A stretch of 64,000 nt of DNA from Karalla daura (lineage: Eukaryota > Chordata > Actinopteri > Chaetodontiformes > Leiognathidae), in contig CM055191.1 of the NCBI GenBank assembly GCA_029224185.1, forward strand, positions 26,543,805 to 26,607,804, in the 5' to 3' direction. The notes beneath the pieces are model-generated. The model did no database searches. It was not told where the DNA came from and saw only the letters and a program-made list of their open reading frames with translations. The translations under genes were made by a program, and so were the position numbers. Position 1 is the first letter of the stretch. Each line of letters begins with the position of its first letter. Shown here piece by piece: positions 1-10,790 of the stretch.

Positions 1-217
1 AATTTCACAAGGCGCACGGGTTTATGGCCTGCCCCGCATGAGAGAGCACCAACGTTACTACAAAACTGGAAAAAAACATTTTTCTGCTGCTTAAGGTGTG
101 GCTGGGAGCAGCGTGAAAAGAGTGAAACGAGAGCTGATTTTTCAGCGATCCCGCATGTCGGCCCGGTGCAAAGAAGAGATTGGACATGCCCAATGCTGAG
201 GGGGCCATTTCCCACTC

Positions 218-230
218 TGGGAGTCTCCCA
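218..230 (+). repeat. Short inverted repeat TGGGAG-T-CTCCCA (representative, M1)
   Basis: Six-base arms separated by one T. The reverse subfamily has the longer form CTGGGAG-T-CTCCCAG. Type-s forward monomers read TGCGAGTCTCCCA and break it. A similar element, GGAGA-G-TCTCC, lies near 603-613. No function is implied. Confidence 0.7.
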
Positions 231-486
231 AAGCCTGTGCCATCTGCTGGGGTGCATTGAAGCTGGACGCCTGATCACTTTGTATTATCATGTCAGCAGA
301 GGAGACATTGGAGCAGGTACCTGAGCACATGGTCGCCGAGAACAGGCGCTGCTGAAAAACCATGCAACCAATCAGTGTGCAACTCGCTACACAAACACAC
401 CTCCAGTTTCTTGAATTTTTGAAATAAAAATGAAGTTTCAAAGTCAAAGTATGGCAACGTTGCAAATGTTTGTTTGTGGAGTTCTG

Positions 487-514
487 TTTTTCCCATTCAT
501 TCTTATGGGAAAAA
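487..514 (+). repeat. Conserved hairpin, 10-bp perfect stem (representative, M1)
   Basis: Arms TTTTTCCCAT (487-496) and ATGGGAAAAA (505-514) are exact reverse complements around an 8-base loop, TCATTCTT. The structure recurs once in essentially every forward monomer. It is the most stable simple hairpin I can see in the repeat. Function unknown. Confidence 0.85.
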
Positions 515-771
515 GCCAAATTGGCCAAGTGATAAACATTTGGCTCTATGGAGAAAACGCTTTCACCAATCTGGAATATGAGCTCACTGTCACACCGTAG
601 GGGAGAGTCTCCAGAACGCTCTGACGCGATTTGGTGTGTGTACTACTAAATCTGTGGCCAGAGCTGCGAGGAGAAGTGTACGGTTGAACATTGATGGCAG
701 CGGTGGGAAAATGAATGGGAGCTTTTGGAGAGAAGAGGCTGCACTGGGCAGACGGTGAGGCTGGTCGTTTA

Positions 772-1542
772 AATTTCACAAGGCGCACGGGTTTATGGCC
801 TGCCCCGCATGAGAGAGCACCAACGTTACTACAAAACTGGAAAAAAACATTTTTCTGCTGCTTAAGGTGTGGCTGGGAGCAGCGTGAAAAGAGTGAAACG
901 AGAGCTGATTTTTCAGCGATCCCGCATGTCGGCCCGGTGCAAAGAAGAGATTGGACATGCCCAATGCTGAGGGGGCCATTTCCCACTCTGGGAGTCTCCC
1001 AAAGCCTGTGCCATCTGCTGGGGTGCATTGAAGCTGGACGCCTGATCACTTTGTATTATCATGTCAGCAGAGGAGACATTGGAGCAGGTACCTGAGCACA
1101 TGGTCGCCGAGAACAGGCGCTGCTGAAAAACCATGCAACCAATCAGTGTGCAACTCGCTACACAAACACACCTCCAGTTTCTTGAATTTTTGAAATAAAA
1201 ATGAAGTTTCAAAGTCAAAGTATGGCAACGTTGCAAATGTTTGTTTGTGGAGTTCTGTTTTTCCCATTCATTCTTATGGGAAAAAGCCAAATTGGCCAAG
1301 TGATAAACATTTGGCTCTATGGAGAAAACGCTTTCACCAATCTGGAATATGAGCTCACTGTCACACCGTAGGGGAGAGTCTCCAGAACGCTCTGACGCGA
1401 TTTGGTGTGTGTACTACTAAATCTGTGGCCAGAGCTGCGAGGAGAAGTGTACGGTTGAACATTGATGGCAGCGGTGGGAAAATGAATGGGAGCTTTTGGA
1501 GAGAAGAGGCTGCACTGGGCAGACGGTGAGGCTGGTCGTTTA
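772..1542 (+). repeat. Monomer M2, type aPF, 771 bp
   Basis: Twin of M1. The end of this monomer, from about 1340, already belongs to block A. Confidence 0.93.
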
Positions 1543-2313
1543 AATTTCACAAGGCGCACGGGTTTATGGCCTGCCCCGCATGAGAGAGCACCAACGTTAC
1601 TACAAAACTGGAAAAAAACATTTTTCTGCTGCTTAAGGTGTGGCTGGGAGCAGCGTGAAAAGAGTGAAACGAGAGCTGATTTTTCAGCGATCCCGCATGT
1701 CGGCCCGGTGCTAAGAAGAGATTGGACATGCCCAATGCTGAGGGGGCCATTTCCCACTCTGGGAGTCTCCCAAAGCCTGTGCCATCTGCTGGGGTGCATT
1801 GAAGCTGGACGCCTGATCACTTTGTATTATCATGTCAGCAGAGGAGACATTGGGGCAGGTACCTGAGCACATGGTCGCCGAGAACAGGCGCTGCTGAAAA
1901 ACCATACAACCTATCAGCGTGCAACTTGCTACACAAACACACAACAAGATTCTTCAATTTTTGAAATGAAAATGAAGTTTCAAACTCAAAGTATGGCAAC
2001 GTTGCGAATGTTTGTTTGTGGAGTTCTGTTTTTCCCATTCATTCTTATGGGAAAAAGCCAAATTGGCCAAGTGATAAACATTTGGCTCTATGGAGACAAC
2101 GCTTTCACCAATCTGGAATATGAGCTCACTGTCACACCGCAGGGGAGAGTCTCCAGAACGCCCTGACGCGAATTGGTGTGTTTACTATGAAAACTGTGGC
2201 CACAGTCGCGAGGAGAAGTGTAAGGTTTAACATTGATGGCAGCGGTGGGAAAATGAATGGGGGCTTATGGAGAGAAGAGGCTACACTGGGCAGACGGTGA
2301 GGCTGGTCGTTTA
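1543..2313 (+). repeat. Monomer M3, type tDN', 771 bp
   Basis: Carries GGGGCAGG, CACAACAAGATTC and CAAACTCAAAG. Twin is M14. Confidence 0.93.
2193..2206 (+). repeat. 14-bp perfect palindrome ACTGTGGCCACAGT (representative, M3)
   Basis: A perfect palindrome about 120 bp before the monomer end in all N, N' and V monomers and in most reverse monomers. F-type monomers read TCTGTGGCCAGAGC here, which keeps only the TGGCCA core. Several reverse monomers (N6, N8, N9) carry CGTCTGTGGCCACAGT and lose the outer pair. Confidence 0.85.
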
Positions 2314-3084
2314 AATTTCACAAGGCGCACGGGTTTATGGCCTGCCCCGCATGAGAGAGCACCAACGTTACTACAAAACTGGAAAAAAACATTTTTCTGC
2401 TGCTTAAGGTGTGGCTGGGAGCAGCGTGAAAAGAGTGAAACGAGAGCTGATTTTTCAGCGATCCCGCATGTCGGCCCGGTGCTAAGAAGAGATTGGACAT
2501 GCCCAATGCTGAGGGGGCCATTTCCCACTCTGGGAGTCTCCCAAAGCCTGTGCCATCTGCTGGGGTGCATTGAAGCTGGACGCCTGATCACTTTGTATTA
2601 TCATGTCAGCAGAGGAGACATTGGAGCAGGTACCTGAACACATGGTCGCCGAGAACAGGCGCTGCTGAAAAACCATACAACCTATCAGCGTGCAACTCGC
2701 TACACAAACACACCACAAGATTCTTCAATTTTTGAAATGAAAATGAAGTTTCAAAGTCAAAGTATGGCAACGTTGCGAATGTTTGTTTGTGGAGTTCTGT
2801 TTTTCCCATTCATTCTTATGGGAAAAAGCCAAATTGGCCAAGTGATAAACATTTGGCTCTATGGAGACAACGCTTTCACCAATCTGGAATATGAGCTTAC
2901 TGTCACGCCGTAGGGGAGAGTCTCCAGATTGCCCTGACACGATTTGGAGTGTCTACTATGAAAACTGTGGCCACAGTCGCGAGGAGTACTGTAACGTTGA
3001 ACACCGATGGCAGCGGTGGGAAAATGAATGGGGGCTTATGGAGAGAAGAGGCTACACTGGGCAGACGGTGAGGCTGGTCGTTTA
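2314..3084 (+). repeat. Monomer M4, type tDV, 771 bp
   Basis: Carries CCTGAACACATGG. Twin is M15; its last third also matches the end of M40. Confidence 0.93.
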
Positions 3085-3855
3085 AATTTCACAAGGCGCA
3101 CGGGTTTATGGCCTGCCCCGCATGAGAGAGCACCAACGTTACTACAAATCTGGAAAAAAACATTTTTCTGCTGCTTAAGGTGTGGCTGGGAGCACCGTGA
3201 AAAGAGTGAAACGAGAGCTGATTTTTCAGCGATCCCGCATGTCAGCCCGGTGCAAAGAAGAGATTGGACATGCCCAATGCTGAGGGGGCCATTTCCCACT
3301 CTGGGAGTCTCCCAAAGCCTGTGCCATCTGCTGGGGTGCATTGAAGCTGGACGCCTGATCACTTTGTATTATCATGTCAGCAGAGGAGACATTGGAGCAG
3401 GTACCTGAGCACATGGTCGCCGAGAACAGGCGCTGCTGAAAAACCATGCAACCAATCAGTGTGCAACTCGCTACACAAACACACCTCCAGTTTCTTGAAT
3501 TTTTGAAATAAAAATGAAGTTTCAAAGTCAAAGTATGGCAACGTTGCAAATGTTTGTTTGTGGAGTTCTGTTTTTCCCATTCATTCTTATGGGAAAAAGC
3601 CAAATTGGCCAAGTGATAAACATTTGGCTCTATGGAGAAAACGCTTTCACCAATCTGGAATATGAGCTCACTGTCACACCGTAGGGGAGAGTCTCCAGAA
3701 CGCTCTGACGCGATTTGGTGTGTGTACTACTAAATCTGTGGCCAGAGCTGCGAGGAGAAGTGTACGGTTGAACATTGATGGCAGCGGTGGGAAAATGAAT
3801 GGGAGCTTTTGGAGAGAAGAGGCTGCACTGGGCAGACGGTGAGGCTGGTCGTTTA
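3085..3855 (+). repeat. Monomer M5, type aPF, 771 bp
   Basis: Private marks CAAATCTGG, GAGCACCGTG and GTCAGCCCGG are shared only with M16 and M41. Confidence 0.93.
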
Positions 3856-4625
3856 AATTTCACAAGGCGCACGGGTTTATGGCCTGCCCCGCATGAGAGA
3901 GCACCAACGTTACTACAAAACTGGAAAAAAACATTTTTCTGCTGCTTAAGGTGTGGCTGGGAGCAGCGTGAAAAGAGTGAAACGAGAGCTGATTTTTCAG
4001 CGATCCCGCATGTCGGCCCGGTGCTAAGAAGAGATTGGACATGCCCAATGCTGAGGGGGCCATTTCCCACTCTGGGAGTCTCCCAAAGCCTGTGCCATCT
4101 GCTGGGGTGCATTGAAGCTGGACGCCTGATCACTTTGTATTATCATGTCAGCAGAGGAGACATTGGGGCAGGTACCTGAGCACATGGTCGCCGAGAACAG
4201 GCGCTGCTGAAAAACCATACAACCTATCAGCGTGCAACTTGCTACACAAACACACCACAAGATTCTTCAATTTTTGAAATGAAAATGAAGTTTCAAACTC
4301 AAAGTATGGCAACGTTGCGAATGTTTGTTTGTGGAGTTCTGTTTTTCCCATTCATTCTTATGGGAAAAAGCCAAATTGGCCAAGTGATAAACATTTGGCT
4401 CTATGGAGACAACGCTTTCACCAATCTGGAATATGAGCTCACTGTCACACCGCAGGGGAGAGTCTCCAGAACGCCCTGACGCGAATTGGTGTGTTTACTA
4501 TGAAAACTGTGGCCACAGTCGCGAGGAGAAGTGTAAGGTTTAACATTGATGGCAGCGGTAGGAAAATGAATGGGGCTTATGGAGAGAAGAGGCTGCACTG
4601 GGCAGACGGTGAGGCTGGTCGTATA
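3856..4625 (+). repeat. Monomer M6, type tDN, 770 bp
   Basis: Carries CAAACTCAAAG and GGTAGGAAAATG. Twins are M17, M21 and M42. Confidence 0.93.
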
Positions 4626-5396
4626 AATTTCACAAGGCGCACGGGTTTATGGCCTGCCCCGCATGAGAGAGCACCAACGTTACTACAAAACTGGAAAAAA
4701 ACATTTTTCTGCTGCTTAAGGTGTGGCTGGGAGCAGCGTGAAAAGAGTGAAACGAGAGCTGATTTTTCAGCGATCCCGCATGTCGGCCCGGTGCTAAGAA
4801 GAGATTGGACATGCCCAATGCTGAGGGGGCCATTTCCCACTCTGGGAGTCTCCCAAAGCCTGTGCCATCTGCTGGGGTGCATTGAAGCTGGACGCCTGAT
4901 CACTTTGTATTATCATGTCAGCAGAGGAGACATTGGAGCAGGTACCTGAACACATGGTCGCCGAGAACAGGCGCTGCTGAAAAACCATACAACCTATCAG
5001 CGTGCAACTCGCTACACAAACACACCACAAGATTCTTCAATTTTTGAAATGAAAATGAAGTTTCAAAGTCAAAGTATGGCAACGTTGCAAATGTTTGTTT
5101 GTGGAGTTCTGTTTTTCCCATTCATTCTTATGGGAAAAAGCCAAATTGGCCAAGTGATAAACATTTGGCTCTATGGAGACAACGCTTTCACCTATCTGGA
5201 ATATGAGCTTACTGTCACGCCGTAGGGGAGAATCTCCAGATTGCCCTGACACGATTTGGAGTGTCTACTATGAAAACTGTGGCCACAGTCGCGAGGAGTA
5301 CTGTAACGTTGAACACCGATGGCAGCGGTGGGAAAATGAATGGGGGCTTATGGAGAGAAGAGGCTGCACTGGGCAGACGGTGAGGCTGGTCGTTTA
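4626..5396 (+). repeat. Monomer M7, type T+tDV, 771 bp
   Basis: Follows GTATAAATTT. Carries TTGCAAATG with a D middle and GGGGAGAATCTCC. Twins are M22 and M43; only its first 320 bp match M18. Confidence 0.93.
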
Positions 5397-6166
5397 AATT
5401 TCACAAGGCGCACGGGTTTATGGCCTGCCCCGCATGAGAGAGCACCAACGTTACTACAAAACTGGAAAAGAACATTTTTCTGCTGCTTTAGGTGTGGCTG
5501 GGAGCAGCGTGAAAAGAGTGAAACGAGAGCTGATTGTTCAGCGATCCCGCATGTCGGCCCGGTGCTAAGAAGAGATTGGACATGCCCAATGCTGAGGGGG
5601 CCATTTCCCACTCTGGGAGTCTCCCAACGCCTGTGCCATCTGCTGGGGTGCATTGAAGCTGGACGCCTGATCACTTTGTATTATCATGTCAGCAGAGGAG
5701 ACATTGGGGCAGGTACCTGAGCACATGGTCGCCGAGAACAGGCGCTGCTGAAAAACCATACAACCTATCAGCGTGCAACTTGCTACACAAACACACCACA
5801 AGATTCTTCAATTTTTGAAATGAAAATGAAGTTTCAAAGTCAAAGTATGGCAACGTTGCGAATGTTTGTTTGTGGAGTTCTGTTTTTCCCATTCATTCTT
5901 ATGGGAAAAAGCCAAATTGGCCAAGTGATAAACATTTGGCTCTATGGAGACAACGCTTTCACCAATCTGGAATATGAGCTCACTGTCACACCGCAGGGGA
6001 GAGTCTCCAGAACGCCCTGACGCGAATTGGTGTGTTTACTATGAAAACTGTGGCCACAGTCGCGAGGAGAAGTGTAAGGTTTAACATTGATGGCAGCGGT
6101 GGGAAAATGAATGGGGCTTATGGAGAGAAGAGGCTGCACTGGGCAGACGGTGAGGCTGGTCGTTTA
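5397..6166 (+). repeat. Monomer M8, type tDN, 770 bp
   Basis: Private marks GAAAAGAACATT, GCTTTAGGTG, GATTGTTCAG and CCCAACGCC. Twins are M23, M32 and M52; M44 shares its first half. Confidence 0.93.
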
Positions 6167-6937
6167 AATTTCACAAGGCGCACGGGTTTATGGCCTGCCC
6201 CGCATGAGAGAGCACCAACGTTACTACAAAACTGGAAAAAAACATTTTTCTGCTGCTTAAGGTGTGGCTGGGAGCAGCGTGAAAAGAGCGAAACGAGAGC
6301 TGATTTTTCAGCGATCCCGCATGTCGGCCCGGTGCTAAGAAGAGATTGGACATGCCCAATGCTGAGGGGGCCATTTCCCACTCTGGGAGTCTCCCAAAGC
6401 CTGTGCCATCTGCTGGGGTGCATTGAAGCTGGACGCCTGATCACTTTGTATTATCATGTCAGCAGAGGAGACATTGGGGCAGGTACCTGAGCACATGGTT
6501 GACGAGAACAGGCGCTGCTGAAAAACCATACAACCTATCAGCGTGCAACTCGCTACACAAACACAACACAAGATTCTTCAATTTTTGAAATGAAAATGAA
6601 GTTTCAAAGTCAAAGTATGGCAACGTTGCGAATGTTTGTTTGTGGAGTTCTGTTTTTCCCATTCATTCTTATGGGAAAAAGCCAAATTGGCCAAGTGATA
6701 AACATTTGGCTCCATGAAGAAAACGCTTTCACCAATCTGAAATATGAGCTCACTGTCACACCGTAGGGGAGAGTCTCCAGAACGCCCTGACGCAATTTGG
6801 TGTGTGTACTATGAAAACTGTGGCCACAGTCGCGAGGAGAAGTGTAAGGTTTAACATTGATGGCAGCGGTGGGAAAATGAATGGGGGCTTATGGAGAGAA
6901 GAGGCTGCACTGGGCAGACGGTGAGGCTGGTCGTTTA
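6167..6937 (+). repeat. Monomer M9, type tDN', 771 bp
   Basis: Private marks ATGGTTGACGAG and CTCCATGAAGAAAACG. Twin is M24; M44 shares its second half. Confidence 0.93.
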
Positions 6938-7707
6938 AATTTCACAAGGCGCACGGGTTTATGGCCTGCCCCGCATGAGAGAGCACCAACGTTACTACAA
7001 AACTGGAAAAAAACATTTTTCTGCTGCTTAGGGTGTGGCTGGGAGCAGCGTGAAAAGAGCGAAACGAGAGCTGATTTTTCAGCGATCCCGCATGTCGGCC
7101 CGGTGCTAAGAAGAGATTGGACATGCCCAATGCTGAGGGGGCCATTTCCCACTCTTGGAGTCTCCCAAAGCCTGTGCCATCTGCTGGGGTGCATTGAAGC
7201 TGGACGCCTGATCACTTTGTATTATCATGTCAGCAGAGGAGACATTGGAGCAGGTACCTGAGCACATGGTCGCCGAGAACAGGCGCTGCTGAAAAACCAT
7301 GCAACCAATCAGTGTGCAACTCGCTACACAAACACACCTCCAGTTTCTTGAATTTTTGAAATAAAAATGAAGTTTCAAAGTCAAAGTATGGCAACGTTGC
7401 AAATGTTTGTTTGTGGAGTTCTGTTTTTCCCATTCATTCTTATGGGAAAAAGCCAAATTGGCCAAGTGATAAACATTTGGCTCTATGGAGACAACGCTTT
7501 CACCAATCTGGAATATGAGCTCACTGTCACACCGCAGGGGAGAGTCTCCAGAACGCCCTGACGCGAATTGGTGTGTTTACTATGAAAACTGTGGCCACAG
7601 TCGCGAGGAGAAGTGTAAGGTTTAACATTGATGGCAGCGGTGGGAAAATGAATGGGGCTTATGGAGAGAAGAGGCTGCACTGGGCAGACGGTGAGGCTGG
7701 TCGTTTA
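6938..7707 (+). repeat. Monomer M10, type tPN, 770 bp
   Basis: Carries GCTTAGGGTG and CACTCTTGGAG. Twins are M25 and M45. Confidence 0.93.
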
Positions 7708-8477
7708 AATTTCACAAGGCGCACGGGTTTATGGCCTGCCCCGCATGAGAGAGCACCAACGTTACTACAAAACTGGAAAAAAACATTTTTCTGCTGCTTA
7801 AGGTGTGGCTGGGAGCAGCGTGAAAAGAGCGAAACGAGAGCTGATTTTTAAGCGATCCCGCATGTCGCACGGGGCTATGAAGAGATTGGACATGCCCAAT
7901 GCTGAGGGGGCCCTTTCCCACTCTGCGAGTCTCCCAGGGTCTGTGCCATCTGCTGGGGTGCATTGAAGCTGGACGCCTCATCACTTTGTATTATCATGTC
8001 AGCAGAGGAGACATTGGAGCAGGTACCTGAGCACATGGTCGCCGAGAACAGGCGCTGCTGATAAACCATGCAACCAATCAGTGTGCAACTCGCTACACAA
8101 ACACACCTCCAGTTTCTTGAATTTTTGAAATAAAAATGAAGTTTCAAAGTCAAAGTATGGCAACGTTGCAAATGTTTGTTTGTGGAGTTCTGTTTTTCCC
8201 ATTCATTCTTATGGGAAAAAGCCAAATTGGCCAAGTGATAAACATTTGGCTCTATGGAGACAACGCTTTCACCTATCTGGAATATGAGCTTACTGTCACG
8301 CCGTAGGGGAGAGTCTCCAGATTGCCCTGACACGATTTGGAGTGTCTACTATGAAAACTGTGGCCACAGTCGCGAGGAGTACTGTAACGTTGAACACCGA
8401 TGGCAGCGGTGGGAAAATGAATGGGGGCTTATGGAGAGAAGAGGCTACACTGGGCAGACGGTGAGGCTGGTCGTTGA
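7708..8477 (+). repeat. Monomer M11, type sPV, 770 bp
   Basis: Carries TTTTTAAGCG, CCCTTTCCCACTCTGCG, CAGGGTCTG and CCTCATCAC. Twins are M26 and M46. Confidence 0.93.
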
Positions 8478-9248
8478 AATTTCACAAGGCGCACGGGTTT
8501 ATGGCCTGCCCCGCATGAGAGAGCACCAACGTTACTACAAAACTGGAAAAAAACATTTTTCTGCTGCTTAAGGTGTGGCTGGGAGCAGCGTGAAAAGAGT
8601 GAAACGAGAGCTGATTTTTCAGCGATCCCGCATGTCGGCCCGGTGCAAAGAAGAGATTGGACATGCCCAATGCTGAGGGGGCCATTTCCCACTCTGGGAG
8701 TCTCCCAAAGCCTGTGCCATCTGCTGGGGTGCATTGAAGCTGGACGCCTGATCACTTTGTATTATCATGTCAGCAGAGGAGACATTGGAGCAGGTACCTG
8801 AGCACATGGTTGCCGAGAACAGGCGCTGCTGAAAAACCATACAACCTATCAGCGTGCAACTCGCTACACAAACACAACACACGATTCTTCAATTTTTGAA
8901 ATGAAAATGAAGTTTCAAAGTCAAAGTATGGCAACGTTGCGAATGTTTGTTTGTGGAGTTCTGTTTTTCCCATTCATTCTTATGGGAAAAAGCCCAATTG
9001 GCCAAGTGATAAACATTTGGCTCTATGGAGACAACGCTTTCACCAATCTGGAATATGAGCTCACTGTCACACCGTAGGGGAGAGTCTCCAGAACGCTCTG
9101 ACGCGATTTGGTGTGTGTACTACTAAATCTGTGGCCAGAGCTGCGAGGAGAAGTGTAAGGTTGAACATTGATGGCAGCGGTGGGAAAATGAATGGGAGCT
9201 TTTGGAGAGAAGAGGCTGCACTGGGCAGACGGTGAGGCTGGTCGTTTA
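8478..9248 (+). repeat. Monomer M12, type aDF, 771 bp
   Basis: Preceded by GTTGAAATTT instead of GTTTAAATTT. Carries AACACACGATTC. Twins are M27 and M47. Confidence 0.93.
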
Positions 9249-10019
9249 AATTTCACAAGGCGCACGGGTTTATGGCCTGCCCCGCATGAGAGAGCACCAA
9301 CGTTACTACAAAACTGGAAAAAAACATTTTTCTGCTGCTTAAGGTGTGGCTGGGAGCAGCGTGAAAAGAACGAAACGAGAGCTGATTTTTCAGCGATCCC
9401 GCATGTCGGCCCGGTGCTAAGAAGAGATTGGACATGCCCAATGCTGAGGGGGCCATTTCCCACTCTGGGAGTCTCCCAAAGCCTGTGCCATCTGCTGGGG
9501 TGCATTGAAGCTGGACGCCTGATCACTTTGTATTATCATGTCAGCAGAGGAGACATTGGAGAAGGTACCTGAGCACATGGTCGCCGAGAACAGGCGCTGC
9601 TGAAAAACCATACAACCTATCAGCGTGCAACTTGCTACACAAACACACCACAAGATTCTTCAATTTTTGAAATGAAAATGAAGTTTCAAAGTCAAAGTAT
9701 GGCAACGTTGCGAATGTTTGTTTGTGGAGTTCTGTTTTTCCCATTCATTCTTATGGGAAAAAGCCAAATTGGCCAAGTGATAAACATTTGGCTCTATGGA
9801 GACAACGCTTTCACCAATCTGGAATATGAGCTCACTGTCACACCGTAGGGGAGAGTCTCCAGAACGCTCTGACGCGATTTGGTGTGTGTACTACTAAATC
9901 TGTGGCCAGAGCTGCGAGGAGAAGTGTACGGTTGAACATTGATGGCAGCGGTGGGAAAATGAATGGGAGCTTTTGGAGAGAAGAGGCTGCACTGGGCAGA
10001 CGGTGAGGCTGGTCGTTTA
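9249..10019 (+). repeat. Monomer M13, type tDF, 771 bp
   Basis: Carries AAAAGAACGAAACG and GGAGAAGGTACC, shared with M28 and M48 up to about 9690; its end instead matches M2, so it is a chimera of blocks A and B. Confidence 0.93.
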
Positions 10020-10790
10020 AATTTCACAAGGCGCACGGGTTTATGGCCTGCCCCGCATGAGAGAGCACCAACGTTACTACAAAACTGGAAAAAAACATTT
10101 TTCTGCTGCTTAAGGTGTGGCTGGGAGCAGCGTGAAAAGAGTGAAACGAGAGCTGATTTTTCAGCGATCCCGCATGTCGGCCCGGTGCTAAGAAGAGATT
10201 GGACATGCCCAATGCTGAGGGGGCCATTTCCCACTCTGGGAGTCTCCCAAAGCCTGTGCCATCTGCTGGGGTGCATTGAAGCTGGACGCCTGATCACTTT
10301 GTATTATCATGTCAGCAGAGGAGACATTGGGGCAGGTACCTGAGCACATGGTCGCCGAGAACAGGCGCTGCTGAAAAACCATACAACCTATCAGCGTGCA
10401 ACTTGCTACACAAACACACAACAAGATTCTTCAATTTTTGAAATGAAAATGAAGTTTCAAACTCAAAGTATGGCAACGTTGCGAATGTTTGTTTGTGGAG
10501 TTCTGTTTTTCCCATTCATTCTTATGGGAAAAAGCCAAATTGGCCAAGTGATAAACATTTGGCTCTATGGAGACAACGCTTTCACCAATCTGGAATATGA
10601 GCTCACTGTCACACCGCAGGGGAGAGTCTCCAGAACGCCCTGACGCGAATTGGTGTGTTTACTATGAAAACTGTGGCCACAGTCGCGAGGAGAAGTGTAA
10701 GGTTTAACATTGATGGCAGCGGTGGGAAAATGAATGGGGGCTTATGGAGAGAAGAGGCTACACTGGGCAGACGGTGAGGCTGGTCGTTTA
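10020..10790 (+). repeat. Monomer M14, type tDN', 771 bp
   Basis: Twin of M3, including CACAACAAGATTC. Confidence 0.93.

Larger units (their letters stand above)
1..771 (+). repeat. Monomer M1, type aPF, 771 bp
   Basis: Appears identical to M2 over the whole length, so it is part of a recent single-monomer duplication. The window opens exactly at my arbitrary monomer start. Confidence 0.92.
1340..4945 (+). repeat. Higher-order block A, copy 1 (M3-M6 and part of M7)
   Basis: This stretch matches 9817-13422 at a constant offset of 8477 bp (11 monomers). Shared rare variants include CACAACAAGATTC near 1940 and 10417, the CAAACTCAAAG variant near 1981 and 10458, the CAAATCTGG and GAGCACCGTG variants of M5 and M16, and the start of the T+ monomer M7/M18. 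Homology begins after the GGAGAAAACG/GGAGACAACG difference near 1325 and stops where M7 reads CCTGAACACATGG while M18 reads CCTGAGCACATGG. Confidence 0.88.
2745..5740 (+). repeat. Higher-order block D, copy 1 (end of M4 to M8)
   Basis: Matches 30482-33477 at a constant offset of 27737 bp (36 monomers). Shared marks are CACCAATCTGG followed by AGCTTACTGTCACG, the CAAATCTGG/GAGCACCGTG monomer, the GGTAGGAAAATG variant with T+ start, and the GAAAAGAACATTTTTC/GCTTTAGG monomer. Confidence 0.87.
3856..9680 (+). repeat. Higher-order block B, copy 1 (M6-M13 first half)
   Basis: Matches 15415-21239 at a constant offset of 11559 bp (15 monomers). Monomer order tDN, T+tDV, tDN, tDN', tPN, sPV, aDF, tD is identical in both. 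The only differences I spotted are single bases, for example GCGATCCCGC at 7852 versus GCGATTCCGC at 19411, and AAAGCCCAATTGG near 8990 versus AAAGCCAAATTGG near 20549. Confidence 0.9.

Noticed and set aside
290..355. 21-codon frame starting ATGTCAGCAGAGG with an A at -3, followed by CAG/GTACCTG resembling a splice donor
   Set aside because: It is present in both subfamilies, but the three fixed differences I compared (GCC/GTC, AAC/AAG, CGC/TGC) all change the amino acid, which is not what coding constraint predicts.
423..428. AATAAA in P-type monomers as a polyadenylation signal
   Set aside because: It results from a single change in an A-rich segment (GAAATGAAAATG to GAAATAAAAATG) and there is no transcription unit upstream.
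1317..1820. Open frames of 108-167 codons on the minus strand
   Set aside because: They overlap the plus-strand frames base for base, are interrupted differently in each monomer type, and show no domain, signal peptide or biased composition. The stop-poor segment is open in several frames at once.
4491..4949. Open frames of 126-152 codons on the plus strand, once per forward monomer (one of 182 codons at 25973-26521)
   Set aside because: They recur only because the monomer does. The 770/771 length change alters the start and frame, the s monomers and all reverse monomers have an in-frame stop (TTTTTAAGCG), and the product resembles no protein I know. The 182-codon case is produced by an extra G in the suspected error cluster.
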